64,000 nt of DNA from Apoda limacodes. Its lineage: Eukaryota; Arthropoda; Insecta; Lepidoptera; Limacodidae. Position 1 is the first letter of the stretch. Each line of letters starts with the position of its first letter. The translations under genes and the position numbers were made by a program. The stretch is taken from positions 14,646,001 to 14,710,000 of the forward strand of contig OX291545.1 in assembly GCA_946406115.1 (NCBI GenBank), written 5' to 3'. Under the pieces are notes generated by a model that did no database searches, had not been told where the DNA came from, and saw nothing but the letters and a program-made list of their open reading frames with translations. Shown here one piece after another: positions 10,481 to 21,934 of this stretch.

Positions 10481-13463
10481 AAATCACAAAATCAACTTCT
10501 TATTCACCCAAAGTCTTGTACTAGCTTTATTTGTAATATAATAAGTTTTAGCCCACTTTCACTTAAAAATTTTAAGTCATAGCTATTACCAATGCCAATG
10601 CAATTTTGTAATGCTGTCAATCAAAATTTCATGATAGAGTTGACTGAGAACAGCGCGTACTAAGCAAGCGTAACTGGTGGTTCAACAACATACTATTACG
10701 CATTTTTAGCATGCAAAATTTACACGTGTGCCGTACCGTACTGTTATATCCGCAAACAAAGTACGATAAATAACTTTTTAACTATCCCGGTTATAATCAA
10801 TACATTTATATGTTTTGGGCTTACCACGATTGGATATGGATTGGTGAACCCAAAACATATACACTGTGAGCAAAAATAAATAGTCATTTACATAGACGAC
10901 AATATTTCTTAAGCAACATGATAGCTCTATGAAGTCAAAGGAACATTGAAGCATATTTAATCACTTGTTCAATTATTTGCTTCCATGAAGTAATGTCGTA
11001 GTAATATCGTCGTTTATGTAAGTGGCTAGTTATTTTTTCTCGTCGATGTCCAACGATAGTATAAAAATAGTTATTTATGATACAAGTGCGTTAAATAGTT
11101 TATAACGAATAAGTGCCAAATTTTAAACACGCATTTGGAATAACCCTTTACGCTCACGTATCATACAACGTTTTTCAATGCATTTCACGAGGAAGTAAAA
11201 GTTAGACATTAACAAAAACTTCAACATTACTCATTTTTAAAAAGCAATATTTACTACAGACAAAGCAGTTTTGCAATGAAATGGCGCGCTTTTTTTGCGC
11301 AGAGGGGTTTTTTTACGAGGCAAAGGTCTGCCCTACGTATAACAAATAATGTTCAATATATAGTTACGTTTGCGAAAACAATTTAAAATACGAATTTTTA
11401 ATGATATATTCAAGAATTTAATATAAAATTATGCCTATGAATAGTTTGAATTCTTAGAACATCAAAACCTCCTTGCATCCTACTTTATGGTGTAAGGCTC
11501 GAGACTTAAAAAAACCATTATTGCACGCCTGAAATAATGGATTTCAGTAGTGTATTGTTTAATGCATGCTCTAAAGAGTATCTTTCCGCATAATTTGTTC
11601 ACATAATAAAGAAGACTTTACAAGCAATTGCATTGAAAAATAAGTAATTATTATATAGTAGTGTATTATATAATTTTATTTTACTCATACCTATTAAGGC
11701 TAAGATACAGTACCTATAGTTCGCAGAAATATCGTGTTGTTGTGCCACAAAATGCCACATTATTGTATAAGTAGTTTTCAAATATGTGCAAATATTGTCG
11801 CAAAGCTATAGCAACTGAAGGATTTAAAAAATATATAAGTTATAAAACCTGCTTTTATCTAGTGCGTTACCTTATTCAGTGATTTTAATTTATTGAATTT
11901 AATGCTAGAAAAATAACTCTAATCTGCATTTTTTTAAGCATTTGTTGTTTTGAACAAAAAAATTTGTTATGAAAGTCGGTTTAATAATTAAAATTGGTTG
12001 TTACCCAGTCTATAAGTTGTAGCAAAAAGTCAAAAAATGAGACAGCAAATCGGTAAAATCGATAAATTCTGTACAAAAAAATCTAAAGTGTCAAAGCGTC
12101 ATTATGGTATAAATTACTATTACAAATTCATCTCATAGTAGCGTATGACTTCGCTATGGACAGCGTATTATAGAAATTAGCTTTCTAGCCTATATCGCTC
12201 CCTTCCGTTCCGTATCAGTGTCTTACCGTCCAGCGTTCCACTGAAAGGACTCAAGAGGCGTCACATAGGAAAAAGTGGTCAATGAGACGGGCCTGTAGAG
12301 TGCTTAAGGGCCCTCTTACACTCCACTTTTTTTTTGTTAGCTGCTATATGCGCCTTAAAACTGCGGGAAGCGTTCAAAAAGGTAGAAGTTATGCGGCGTT
12401 TCCAGTCCGTATTAATGAGTGACCCTAGTATAGCCCTTCTATCACACGGCATTCCGATGTTCCGATGCGAGCTTATTACATCTGCCCAAAGCACCAGTAA
12501 GACGACATAAATAGGACTGGGAGTGTAGGAATTTGCAGTCAAGGACATCAGGGAGGGGGATAGAGCCGACCGGTACTAGCACCCTTTAGCCAGCATGACG
12601 AAGGTGAATGAACATTTTAGTATGTAATAAATACAAGATAGGATAAAAGTACTGCTGATTTTCATTCGGCTATCCTATATGTATAGTATGTATGCATAAA
12701 ATGTGATTTTAAGTTTTTTCAAACGATATCAAAACAGAAGGAGTTATTTTCCGACAGCTTACAAAATAATTTATATTGTATAACATACTCCTACGAGTAC
12801 ACAAAGAAACATGAACAACATATATACATAATTCAAACTATTGGATTGCGCTCATTTAAATCGGGATACACTTATAGAACAATGGATGTTTTCTTTTGTG
12901 TATCGATCGCGTAAGTAATGTGCCTACGCGATAGTAAGTGTGAATCTGTCATGTGATTCATGATTCGTTTGATAATTTAGGGGTCCATATCAAACATTTT
13001 GGAATCGCAGACTATTAATGTTGAGACATGCAAACTTTATTTACTATACTGTGTGTAATAAAACCGATATAGGCTTTGACACGATCATTTACCTACGCGG
13101 GTACTATGTAAGATGCGTTCCTTCTAAGCGGGGCGCGGCGTTGCAATTTATCAGCAAAATCTGATTATAGCACAAATACCCGTTCCGTCAAAGTGCAGCT
13201 GATCATTTCAGTGGCGCTATTATTGTTTAAATTAAACCCATTTGACAGCTGTCAAAAATAAGTGCAAATAAAATACCCACCTCCCAAAATGGGTTTTTAG
13301 TAGGAATAGTTTTGTAGCAAAACCGCTGAGACGAAACGCTTAAAGTCAACATTAGATTTTGCCACCAAAAGCTAATGAAACGCAAACCGCTAATAATTCT
13401 GCTACGAAGAAGTTAGATGGAGCGCCCTAGTTATATAATTATAAGTATGTATATGAGTATATA
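10481..13463. other. AT-rich unique DNA with a small hairpin and an unidentified GC-richer block
   Basis: A hairpin pairs TATATGTTTTGGGCTTACC (10807-10825) with GGTGAACCCAAAACATATA (10843-10861). The block 12250-12600 is richer in GC and holds an 89-codon minus-strand ORF (12279-12548). I do not recognise that ORF; it may be a decayed transposon fragment. The rest holds nothing recognised. Confidence 0.45.
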
Positions 13464-13735
13464 GTCGGTGGTGGCCGAGGGGTTTAAATTTCACTTCATG
13501 TCCCAAGTGGCGGAGGTTCGAACCCCGGGTCGGCGTGTACCAATGAGTCTTTTCTTTCTCAAGTACACTGATTAATTTATTCACACCACTGGCTTTTCGG
13601 TGAAGGAAAACATCGTGAGGAAACCTGCATACGTCAAGAAAAAAAAAATGACGTATGTGAAGTCCACAATCCGCACTGGGCCCGCGTGTGGACCTATGGC
13701 CCAATCACCCTCGCTTATGAGGGAAGGCCGTGCCG
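13464..13735 (+). mobile_element. tRNA-derived SINE, copy 2
   Basis: It is very close to copy 1: GTCGGTGGTGGCCGAGGGG head, B box GGTTCGAACCC at 13515-13525, AAAACATCGTGAGGAAACC and the CCACAATCCGCACTGGGCCC block. It ends in CGCTTATGAGGGAAGGCCGTGCC and then breaks off before the family 3' end. It is the least diverged SINE copy in the window. Confidence 0.88.
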
Positions 13736-15424
13736 TTAAATATAACTTAATTTTGTGATCCTACTGGTCTTGCCAACAAGTGAATGATTTTTAATAGTGC
13801 TTATACTTTCGTTCGTTCCCCAAACACATTGCGAGGTTATGAAAAAAATATCACGATATCTTTATACTACTCCCATATATTAACCCTCTAATAACTTTAG
13901 AGGCTGTACAATAGCTGATATTTTCACTTTATGCTTAAAAATTAGAGTATAGTTTAACTGCACCAATTTACAGCTAAATGAGTCATTTAATGTTTTTATA
14001 CATACACACAGCAGTTTTAGACATTATATATTATGGATTAATCAGCTACTATCAAGCTTATTTAAAAGCATTAGAATAGAATTAGTCCACGCCGAATAAA
14101 ATCCAATGGTAATATTTGATTCTTTAATACAGCTCGCGGCATTATAAGGGTGGTGTCTTTTTCGCGTTCATCAGCTGTTTATATGCTTTAGTCTTCTAAA
14201 TCAGCTAGTAGCTTTATATGTTGTCCACAGTGATTTTAAATTTTACGCTAATGAATTATGTTGAATTTTTGCCCATTATGCAGTCATTAGTCAGCTGTGC
14301 CGTTTAACAGTGTACGAAACTTGATCATACAGTAATCAGACGTGTTTTATCCTCTATTCCAGCTAAATTACAGTATTTGACTGAAATATAGCTTGGTTTT
14401 GGATATAATTCACGCTAATGTGCTACTTGGGACGAATTTCAGATTTTGCCGAATACGCGTTAAAGGTAATATCGGCTTGTCCGACTTTCTTTTTTAGCAG
14501 GTATAATATACCTTTATAGGTAGCTACATGTTCTCAATTTCAGTACAACAGTTTCTGAATAAAATGGCCATGACAAAAGAACAGCCGAACTAACAGGCAT
14601 AGTAATGGCCGCCTCTTCATTCCCACAAATGTATTTCGTTGACGCGAACGCGATAGTAGCGTTAAAACTTACACTAGGCTCACCGTTTACTAGTTCCGTG
14701 AACTATTTGGCCTCTACATGACCGCTGACGATACGTTTGTTGACAACGATTAGCCAAAGGTACTAGCTTCTAATTAATAGTACAAATAATAAGATACGTA
14801 AATTTTTACGGAACCTTCTGCGTAGTATGATTAGGCATGTTATATATTTGCGATTGTTTTCACAGAAATGATAGCACGCAATGCGCGCGTGCGACATATT
14901 GTCAGATAATGAAATAATAAATGAGGACAATACAAAAAATGTGTTTCAACTACCTGCCTGCAATATTTTTCGACACTAGCATTACACAATAATACACGCT
15001 AGCAAATCACAGACTGCCAGATCAAATGAATCATAATTCAAGGAATTAATGTGAAACTCGTATGTCCTATAAATACTTTAACCGACCATTAAAGGGATGT
15101 TATAAGGATGTAATTCATCATAACTTCCGCATAGGTGGCACCACCTGTTCATAAATAAGGATTTATTTATTGATGGAGTTCCAGATGTCATTATCCTAAT
15201 TTTACTATGGTGATAATAATATCTATTTACTAAAACTTGTCTCTTTGAAATGCAAAATATTCCCAGAGGTTTATTGAATTAGATATGTGACCTATAATAC
15301 CAAACACTAGGGTTTATTAATCAAGCTCAGTTTATCGAGTGTTTAAGGTAATTGCCTTCCTGCATTTGATACTATCCATACGTCGGTGACTGATTTTAAA
15401 CGAGAAAGGCAGGCTTATACTTGA
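13736..15424. other. AT-rich unique DNA
   Basis: No gene was recognised. A short near-palindrome AGGTGGCACCACCT lies at about 15134 and GCACGCAATGCGCGCGTGC at about 14876; both are of unknown meaning. Confidence 0.5.
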
Positions 15425-16419
15425 GGTATACTGAAAGTTTTGCGTAACACATTTGTCATTCGGTAAAACCATTTTTAAAAACATGAGGACTATTGGTCTT
15501 AGGGCATGTTTTTCACATGCTGGTTGAAAGCTATCATGGAGTCTTCAGGCCCCGTAAATGTCATACCTCTTATCAAATCTTTAATTTTTAGGAAAATAAT
15601 AAAATCGCATGGTGCCAGGTCTGGACTATGTGAGGGATGGGTCACTATAATAACTATAAGTATACCTTTTAAGAACCCTTGTCATGAAATGACTTTATCT
15701 TGTTCGTATGGACTTCTTAATCTTTTTTCTCTAACCTATTCAAAGACACTGGGCAAACAAACGGTGGTGTACCACTCAGCATTAACTGTCTTTTGTTCTT
15801 TAAGTGGGAGCGTGCAGACAGGACCCGACCGGGAGAAAAATAACGCATTTTTTTTTTGCCTAAATTTCTTACCTCAATTTTGTTGGTTTGGTGTCTGTCA
15901 CCTTCGAAAAACCATACAGAAGACTGTTGCTGTCTCCGACATGTAACAATATACCCATGTTTTATCTCCTGATACAATGTCATACACAGTTTTAAACGTC
16001 TTTATCGTACTTTAACGACATTTTTTTACACCAATAAACACGAATCCGTTTTTGTTCTGGGATGAGTTCATAAGTAATCCAGCGGCAACAAAGTTTTCTA
16101 TCTTTTAAATGTTGATGTAAGATTTTTTGAATTTGGCTCATACTAATCCCCAAATATCCTCGAATCTCCTCATAGGTGATACGCTGGTTTTCTTCAATTA
16201 TTTTCCTGGCATTAGCCACATTGTCCTCAGTGATCGCAGTTGAAGGCCGAACTTCATTAATTTCATCATGGAGAGAAACACGGCCACGATCAAATTCTGT
16301 GAAGATACCAACAACGCCTTACGGTGCTCAAATGAGTTGCTTCCATCCACAAAAGCATTTCGAAGACGAGCAGCGTGGTCTTGCGGAATCAGGTAACTTT
16401 TAAAATAATAAAAAATCAT
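15425..16419 (-). pseudogene. Decayed mariner transposase
   Basis: The minus strand reads as a mariner (IS630/Tc1-mariner) DD34D transposase split across frames. The N-terminal start MIFYYFKSYL is at 16419. After a frameshift it reads FDRGRVSLHDEI, then the HTH region (VANARKIIEENQRITYEEIR and GYLGISMSQIQKILHQHL at about 16100-16219). A GDKTWVYCY block holds the first catalytic Asp, followed by QQSSVWFFEGDRHQTNK and then HSPDLAPCDF with the final catalytic Asp codon at 15604-15606. It ends near KWFYRM (about 15425-15475). Several frameshifts and nonsense codons, including apparent W-to-stop near the end, rule out activity. A full mariner transposase is about 345 aa, so nearly the whole gene is represented. 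Terminal inverted repeats were not identified. The plus-strand ORF at 15506-15946 is only its antisense. Confidence 0.92.
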
Positions 16420-16429
16420 TGCTCTAAAA

Positions 16430-16852
16430 TTTTTTCGCGTTAATTACATTTTTGGTACGGATGATGAACTTTAACTTGTGATAAAAATAAATTGAAATGC
16501 GATTTTCCGCCAATTTTTGTAAATCAATTATTGAGTTTCTTATGTTTAAAGAAACATTACATTCGAAATTAAAACATTTATGCGCGGCCAAATCAAGTCA
16601 CAACTTCAGGAAATAAAAAATGATACTTGAATACAAAAATATATTTTCGACCCTCCTGCATCTTCCGAGATAAAGTCGTAGACTGCGGGGGTGTGCACTG
16701 AAAATTATTTGTCGCGGCGCGGGAGCAGCTCTCAGTACAATATGCGCTAGAATAAAAAGTCATTGTGGGATTTAAACGGAATAAACTGTATTAATATATT
16801 TTAAATAAAGTCTAAACTTTATATAAAATTAATCTAGATTGAGGCATCTATA
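16430..16852. other. Unique DNA beside the mariner remnant
   Basis: Possible mariner flank; no terminal repeat was recognised. A GC-richer patch lies at 16685-16745. Confidence 0.4.
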
Positions 16853-17143
16853 CTAGCTTTTGCCTACAGCTTCGGCTGCGATAAATTCGGATATCGGCTT
16901 TTCACGTCAACTCCTTGATTATTGTGCAAGATCATTGTTATTGTAAGAAAGTTTGTTGTAATTTACCTAGCTATTGTTTGTCAACGTGGGATTGGGTCCT
17001 ATGAAAACTTTTGATTTTTTTGGGATTTGGGATTCTCTGTCTCCTCAACTATCTCTGAACCAAATTTCAGTTCAATTGCATTTCATTGCGAAGTAAAGGA
17101 ATGACCAACAAATTCACTTTCGCATTTATAGTATTAGTATGGA
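16853..17143 (-). mobile_element. Non-autonomous Lep1-like Helitron
   Basis: Reverse orientation. The 3' end is CTAG (16853-16856) preceded on its own strand by a GCCGAAGC-GTAGGC hairpin and AAAAG, with host T outside. The 5' end reads ATCC-TACTAATACTATAAATGCG ending at 17143. It inserted between A and T, as Helitrons do. No Rep/helicase coding is present. Confidence 0.75.
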
Positions 17144-17268
17144 TTACCACGGCGAAACATCTAGACCGAAATTCAAGCCAAAAACAGTTAAAACTAAAAT
17201 GAATGGCTAAATCCCACTTGCGGTCAACGTAAATCAACAGTACATGTAGAAGTATCGTGCTTACCGAA

Positions 17269-17463
17269 ATGAGAAGAAAGAAGCGCAGAAGAACCAAATT
17301 AGAAGATGCTGAGTGGAACGCGAAAATCGACTATTTTCCTTTAACTTCGCAGCAATCTACACACATAAACCACACCACTTTAAAACAATTCAATGATTCA
17401 TATGTGTGTCCGATACAGTTGGACGATCCAAAGGAATATGTCAACCAGATCGCGGTTCTTTGA
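17269..17463 (+). CDS. Unrecognised 64-codon ORF, doubtful
   Basis: The ORF starts at ATG 17269 with a basic stretch (MRRKKRRRTKLEDAEWNAK) and ends at TGA 17461-17463. It lies in unique DNA between a Helitron and the GCCAAGTGCGAG repeat. The composition (charged N-terminus, few rare AT-only codons) is a little more protein-like than neighbouring chance ORFs. I recognise no family, see no convincing splice sites and cannot exclude chance. Confidence 0.12.
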   Translation: MRRKKRRRTKLEDAEWNAKIDYFPLTSQQSTHINHTTLKQFNDSYVCPIQLDDPKEYVNQIAVL

Positions 17464-17620
17464 ATATACCTCCAAAGACATTAGTAGGTACGAGTATTAT
17501 ATATCTTTGAAACTTTTATAGAATTCACGGGAAACAAATTAGCGGTAGGTACCTGGTACCGATTTTTTTTTACCCACCTTGACTTTTTTATCCTGGTTAA
17601 TTGAAGGGAACAAAAAAAAA

Positions 17621-18066
17621 ACGGCCAAGTGCGAGTTGGACTCACGCACCGAGGGTTCCGTACCTACCACCATTTACGTACTTTACAAACAGAAACAAAA
17701 AAATATGTTTTTTTAAACACACACATTTTACCACTTTGGAAGTGTCTCTCGCGCAAACTATTTAGTTTAGAAAAAAATTATATTAGAAACCTCAATATCA
17801 TTTTTGAAGACCTATCCATAGAAACCCCACACGTATGGGTTTGATGAAAAAAATGTTTGAGTTTCAGTTCTAAGTATGGGGAACCCCCAAAATTTATTGT
17901 TTTTTTTTTCAATTTTTGTGTGAAAATCTTAATGCGGTTCACAGAATACACCTACTTACCAAGTTTCAACAGTTATAGTTTCGGAAAAAAGTGGCTGTGA
18001 CATACGGACGGACAGACAGACAGACATGACGAATCTATAAGGGTTCCGTTTTTTGCCATTTGGCTA
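17621..18066 (+). repeat. GCCAAGTGCGAG repeat, copy 2
   Basis: It begins ACGGCCAAGTGCGAGTTGGA, continues GAGGGTTCCGTACC, and ends with the GACGGACAGACAGACAGACA run and AAGGGTTCCGTTTTTTGCC. It is full-length in layout and sits immediately upstream of a second copy. Confidence 0.85.
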
Positions 18067-18279
18067 AAAACGGCCAAGTGCGAGTCGGATTCTATAAAAA
18101 TGGCAAAAAAATCACGTTTGCTGTATGTGAGCCCCCCTTAATTATTTGTTAAATTCAATAATTTATTTTTAAAGTGACTATATAACTAAATATTCTGAAA
18201 ATATTTTAAGCGTCTACCTGTTGCCGTCATCAATATCGAGCAAAATCGAGCAAAAAAATCACGTTTGTTGCGTTGCAAA
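18067..18279 (+). repeat. GCCAAGTGCGAG repeat, copy 3 (truncated, in tandem with copy 2)
   Basis: It restarts AAACGGCCAAGTGCGAGTCGG and carries AAAAAAATCACGTTTGCTGT and a GAGCCCCCCTTAA block, then loses its 3' half. Confidence 0.8.
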
Positions 18280-18410
18280 ATTTCAGTTCAAAAACAAGTA
18301 TAATCTATTATTGTGCCTTTTATCCAAATCGGTTCAGTTGTAATTTTGTTTGCGTAATTGAGTAACAAACATCCATGCATCTAAACTTTCGTATTTATTC
18401 ATTTGTAAAT
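18280..18410 (-). mobile_element. Helitron 5'-end fragment
   Basis: AATTTCAGTTC, ATCGGTTCAGT, GAGTAACAAACATCC and AACTTTCGTATTTAT match the 5' third of the Lep1-like Helitrons in reverse orientation. The terminal TC is lost. Confidence 0.55.
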
Positions 18411-18436
18411 ATATATTTATTTTGCACACCACTGTA

Positions 18437-18790
18437 ATATTTTTTTTTTTCTGAGCTGACAATGCATTTGGCTGTTTCAGCCATTACTGCTTCACCGGAC
18501 TTTTTGGGCGAGTCTCTGAAGGAGCCTCGGCCCGTATAGCGCCCAACGCTCAAGGGAGCCTCGGCTTGGGTTGTCGCTCTCGGGGGCGTCCCTTCGACCG
18601 GCGTGAGTCTCGAACCCGAAGGTGAGTTATCGCCAAGAGGGGAGTTCCCCGTTACGCGGGTGCGGTTGCGATTGAGTGGGGGCGAGATGCGCCCCGGCAC
18701 TCTTTGATACCTCGTGTATCCGTTTGGGCGCCGACGAACCCGGGGACGTCGGCATCATGTTTGGAGGGAGGCCCTATTTGGGGAGGTCGT
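18437..18790 (-). mobile_element. GC-rich LINE 3' tail (probably the 3' UTR of the Jockey-like LINE)
   Basis: On the minus strand this runs GCCGACGTCCCCGGGTTCGT, AGTGCCGGGGCGCATCTCGC, CGGTGAAGCAGTAATGGCTG and ends in a poly-A (poly-T at about 18439-18450 on the plus strand). Its marked GC richness contrasts with the surroundings. It follows the reverse-transcriptase remnant on the same strand, so I read it as that element's 3' end. Solo truncated copies lie at 51087-51335 and 2341-2402. Confidence 0.7.
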
Positions 18791-18800
18791 TGAGACTAAT

Positions 18801-18820
18801 CTCGCTATCCGGATAGCGAG
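18801..18820. repeat. Perfect 20-bp palindrome
   Basis: CTCGCTATCC is followed directly by its reverse complement GGATAGCGAG. It sits at the edge of the LINE tail that interrupts the Jockey-like element. Confidence 0.9.
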
Positions 18821-18918
18821 ATCGTCAAAAAATAATATTTTATAACTTTGACGATTCAAAAGTGATTGTAAAATCCTTATTTGAATAAAGCATTTTGACT
18901 TTGACTTTGTCATCTGGG
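18821..18918 (+). mobile_element. Second LINE 3' tail ending in TTTGACTTTGAC
   Basis: The text TTTGACGATTCAAAAGTG, TGTAAAATCC, TTATTTGAATAAA and a terminal TTTTGACTTTGACTTTG matches a common lepidopteran LINE tail, also present at 58773-58848. It lies in opposite orientation inside the minus-strand LINE and separates its coding end from its 3' UTR. Confidence 0.75.
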
Positions 18919-21140
18919 CCGTTAGTGCGTGCCGAGGCCGCCTAACTATAGTTTTACGACCATGCCGAGGTCGATCGGGGGGATTGTACGTTGTGGATTG
19001 CACAATTAATCGATTCATGTGATTTTGTGTACGCTCGAAAAAGCGGACTGCCAGATCTTTGGAATATTAGGGAATCGTGTGGAGTTCGAAATCTCTGTGT
19101 AGGTTCGCATTGCGGAGGCTCCGGAGGCCGCTCTGAGAAAGCGGTTTTGGAGGGTCAGAAGTTTTTGGAGATTGCGCTTGGATAACGCAAAGAATTACGA
19201 TAGCATAAGGTAGTATGGGGCGGATGCAAGTTGTGTAAATGTTTAGCTTATTTCTAAGCGACATCTTACTGTACTTGCCTATCATGGGATAAAGACGACC
19301 GAGGACAAATGCGGCTCGGTCTCTAACTATTTTGGTGTGATCGCGGAAGTTCAAACACCGTCTTGTTTTGCCAGGGAATGGCACGACCAAAGGGTGAGAG
19401 GGGAGATGGCCGCGGAGGGCGGCCAGAGGTAAAAAGAACGGCAGAGCTTTTGTCGGGATTCACCTCGATTCTCCATTGCCAAAACCATTCGACTAGGGCG
19501 GTGATAACGAGTTGGAGTCTCTTAGTGATTCGACTCACTTGCCTATCGGTGGTATAGATAGCGGTATCCTCCGCAAAGAGGGCTAGTTGGGTACCTATCG
19601 TTTTAGGGATGTCGTTAGTGTACAGAAGGTACAAGATAGGGGCGAGCACGGACCCTTGCGGGACTCCTGCTTCTATGGGACGGGGAGAAGAGAGAGTGCC
19701 TTTTACTTTGTAGCGAAAGCTACGATTCGGAAATAGTCTCGTATGATGAGCACAACTGAAAGTTGTACAGTTTATAAATTAAACCGTTGTGCCAGACTTT
19801 GTCGAAGGCTTTCTCTACATCGAAGAAGACAGCGCCCGTGTGACGGGGCTTACCTAATACTGGTTGAAAGCCAGTGAGAATATGTTTCGTGATGCGGAGG
19901 ACTTGATGGACGCATGAGTGTTTGGCACGGAAGCTGAACTGCTCGTCTATTAAAGCCTCTGGAGACTTTAGCGTTCCGTAGGCGAGCGAGGAGTAGGCGT
20001 TCGTAGAGTTTACCAAGGGCCTTTAGTAAACTTATGGGGCGGTAGGAGGACGGCTCAGTACGAGCTTTGCCTGGCTTGTGGATGCCTATAACAATTGCAT
20101 CTTTCCATTGAGAAGGAAAGGTGCAATTTTCGATAGCAGCGTTGAAAATCGCTACTAGAAGGTAGAGAAGTGGAAGAGTGAGGCGCTTTTGGATATCGTT
20201 AGAGATACCGTCCGTGCCGGGGGTTTTACGGGGGCGTAGGTCTTTGATGACCTGTTTGACTTCGTCGACAGTGACTGGGGGCAGGGGCTTGTGGGGGCAG
20301 AGAAGTTCTGCGCTCCACTTCGCCGTCTACCACGCGCACGTGATCGGGATCGAACGGCTGTGTGCTTAAGGCACATTGGGCTTGGAGGCTAGACGCTAGG
20401 CAATCCGCTTTTTCGTCGTCATCGAACGCGGGAACGTTGTTAGGACGAGTTTACAGAGGGAGAGAGTTGGCGGTGTCCGATTTTAGAGCTCTGGCTAAGT
20501 GCCAATAAGCTTGGTGAGAAGGAGAAATGTTCTCCATCAGATCATCGAAACGTTGGGCGCGAAGCTCAGCTACAAGACAGTGTAAGTCGTTGAAGCGAGC
20601 TTTATTTTCGATAGTGGGAGCGCGATCGCGTCTGCGGCGTGCCGCGTTACGCTCAGTCATTAGCGATCTGATGTGCTGAGGCAGGATTAGGCAGCGGCGG
20701 TGTTTGCAATTTAGGTGGCCGACAAGAATGACAGCGTCGCTTAAATTTAAGTGCGACTGAAGGTCGCTCTCCAGCAAGTCTTTTAAGGGAGAGAGATAAA
20801 CCGATGCAATGATGGTCGGCTGATGGCCGGTCATCGCTAAGCGGCAGACGGATGCTTCTAAGTTCGTAAGTGGTGGAGGATCGATAGACGAGCACCTGTA
20901 ATAGATGAGAGTGCCTCCGAGATTGGAGGCAGTTCTATCATTACGGACGGTGCGATAGTTCGCGATCGAAGGGGTGCGGACAGCGGGTTTTAGGAACGTT
21001 TCCTAGACGAGGAAGACGTCCGGTTTTTGGGACGAGAGGAATTGCGATAATTCCTCTCTTTGGTTTCGAAGACCATTGGCGTTAAAATAGCTGATGGAGA
21101 CGGACCGGTAGCCGTTGGAGACGGACCGGACCGCTGTAAT
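18919..21140 (-). pseudogene. Jockey-like non-LTR retrotransposon, coding remnant (EN-RT)
   Basis: Read on the minus strand from 21140. The endonuclease start NANGLRNQREELSQFLSSQK is followed by KPDVFLV*ETF, IANYRTVRNDRTASNLGGT and MTGHQPTIIASVYLSPLKD. The domain then shows VGHLNCKH where active elements have GDFN, after which about 100 residues are missing and the reading jumps to the linker MTERNAARRRRDR (about 20640). The reverse-transcriptase part reads IDEQFSFRAKHSCVHQVLR and AVFFDVEKAFDKVWHNGLIY (19790-19960), then LAPILYLLYTNDIP and ALFAEDTAIYT. The catalytic FADD box is therefore FAED (about 19565-19578), a loss of one catalytic Asp. The distal part has RLYPMIGKYSKMSL and RPILPYAIVI. 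Frameshifts and stops occur throughout. About half the length of an intact element; ORF1 is absent. Confidence 0.92.
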
Positions 21141-21352
21141 AGGTATGAGTACTATAGTACTAAATATCCTTAAATACGTAAATTTTATGCAAATAAAGAA
21201 ATCTGATTTCGAAACTAAACCTAATCTCGCCGAAGTAAATACAATAATGTAGTCAATATTAAAACAAGAATTAATTTTATAATATGTACCTAAAAGGATA
21301 ATCTATTACATTCTGAAATTGCGCTAGTTTAGTTGCGTTTGAAGATTATACA

Positions 21353-21745
21353 TAAATAGCACTTTCCGCGACTATGTCCGCATGGAATGTTTATGGTGTT
21401 ACCTACAAAAATATCGGATATTTCATGCAAATGTTCAGCCCCTGTTTTGCCCCGTAGATTATGAATATTCAAAATCGCTAAAACAAGTCAATTTTAAGTT
21501 TTAACTTGAAGGTCAAACACCAATTTTTACACAATAAGCTTCAAAATTAATGGGTTTTCATACAAACTTCCAACTCCCATTAACCCCTTATCAGCCTCAT
21601 ACGTCCCCACTGTTGGGGCACGGCCTACTCTCACCGATGTGAGTGACTACGTCAAGTAAGGAACCCACATGCCATATTTTAAGCTTTTAGACCCAGCTAT
21701 ATGGCCTATCAGTTGATATGTCATTAAATCAGTCTTGTTCAATCA
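21353..21745 (-). repeat. Old interspersed repeat F, copy 1
   Basis: CTTTCCGCGACTATGTCCGCATGG, ACCTACAAAAATATCGG and TTTTAGACCCAGCTATATGGCC share order and sequence with 24778-25165. The two copies start and end alike. A SINE 3' fragment is inserted at about 21586-21650. Confidence 0.7.
21586..21650 (-). mobile_element. SINE 3'-end fragment
   Basis: On the minus strand it reads GTGAGAGTAGGCCGTGCCCC, AACAGTGGGGACGTATGAGG, CTGATAAGG, which is the 3' end of the tRNA-derived SINE family present at 32777-33030. Confidence 0.75.
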
Positions 21746-21934
21746 GTGGTTTTTATAAATATCAAGATAAATACATTCATATGCATTTCCACTAAAGTGT
21801 TTTGAGTTATACCTACCTATATTGTATGCAACATTCTTTGAATAATTAAATAAATTGTGCATCTTATATTTCATTTCATTAAAAACACACCTACCTACCT
21901 ACTGTAATACCGTTTGAATATAAATAATTGTGTA

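Noticed and set aside
12279..12548. 89-codon minus-strand ORF in a GC-richer block
   Set aside because: No recognisable motif; could be a decayed transposon but there is too little to support it.
13402..13704. 100-codon minus-strand ORF
   Set aside because: Antisense to SINE copy 2; similar readings appear at other SINE copies.
15506..15946. 146-codon plus-strand ORF
   Set aside because: It is the antisense of the decayed mariner transposase, which reads clearly on the minus strand.
18395..18700. 101-codon minus-strand ORF
   Set aside because: It reads the LINE 3' tail and poly-A; the same reading recurs at 51162-51356.
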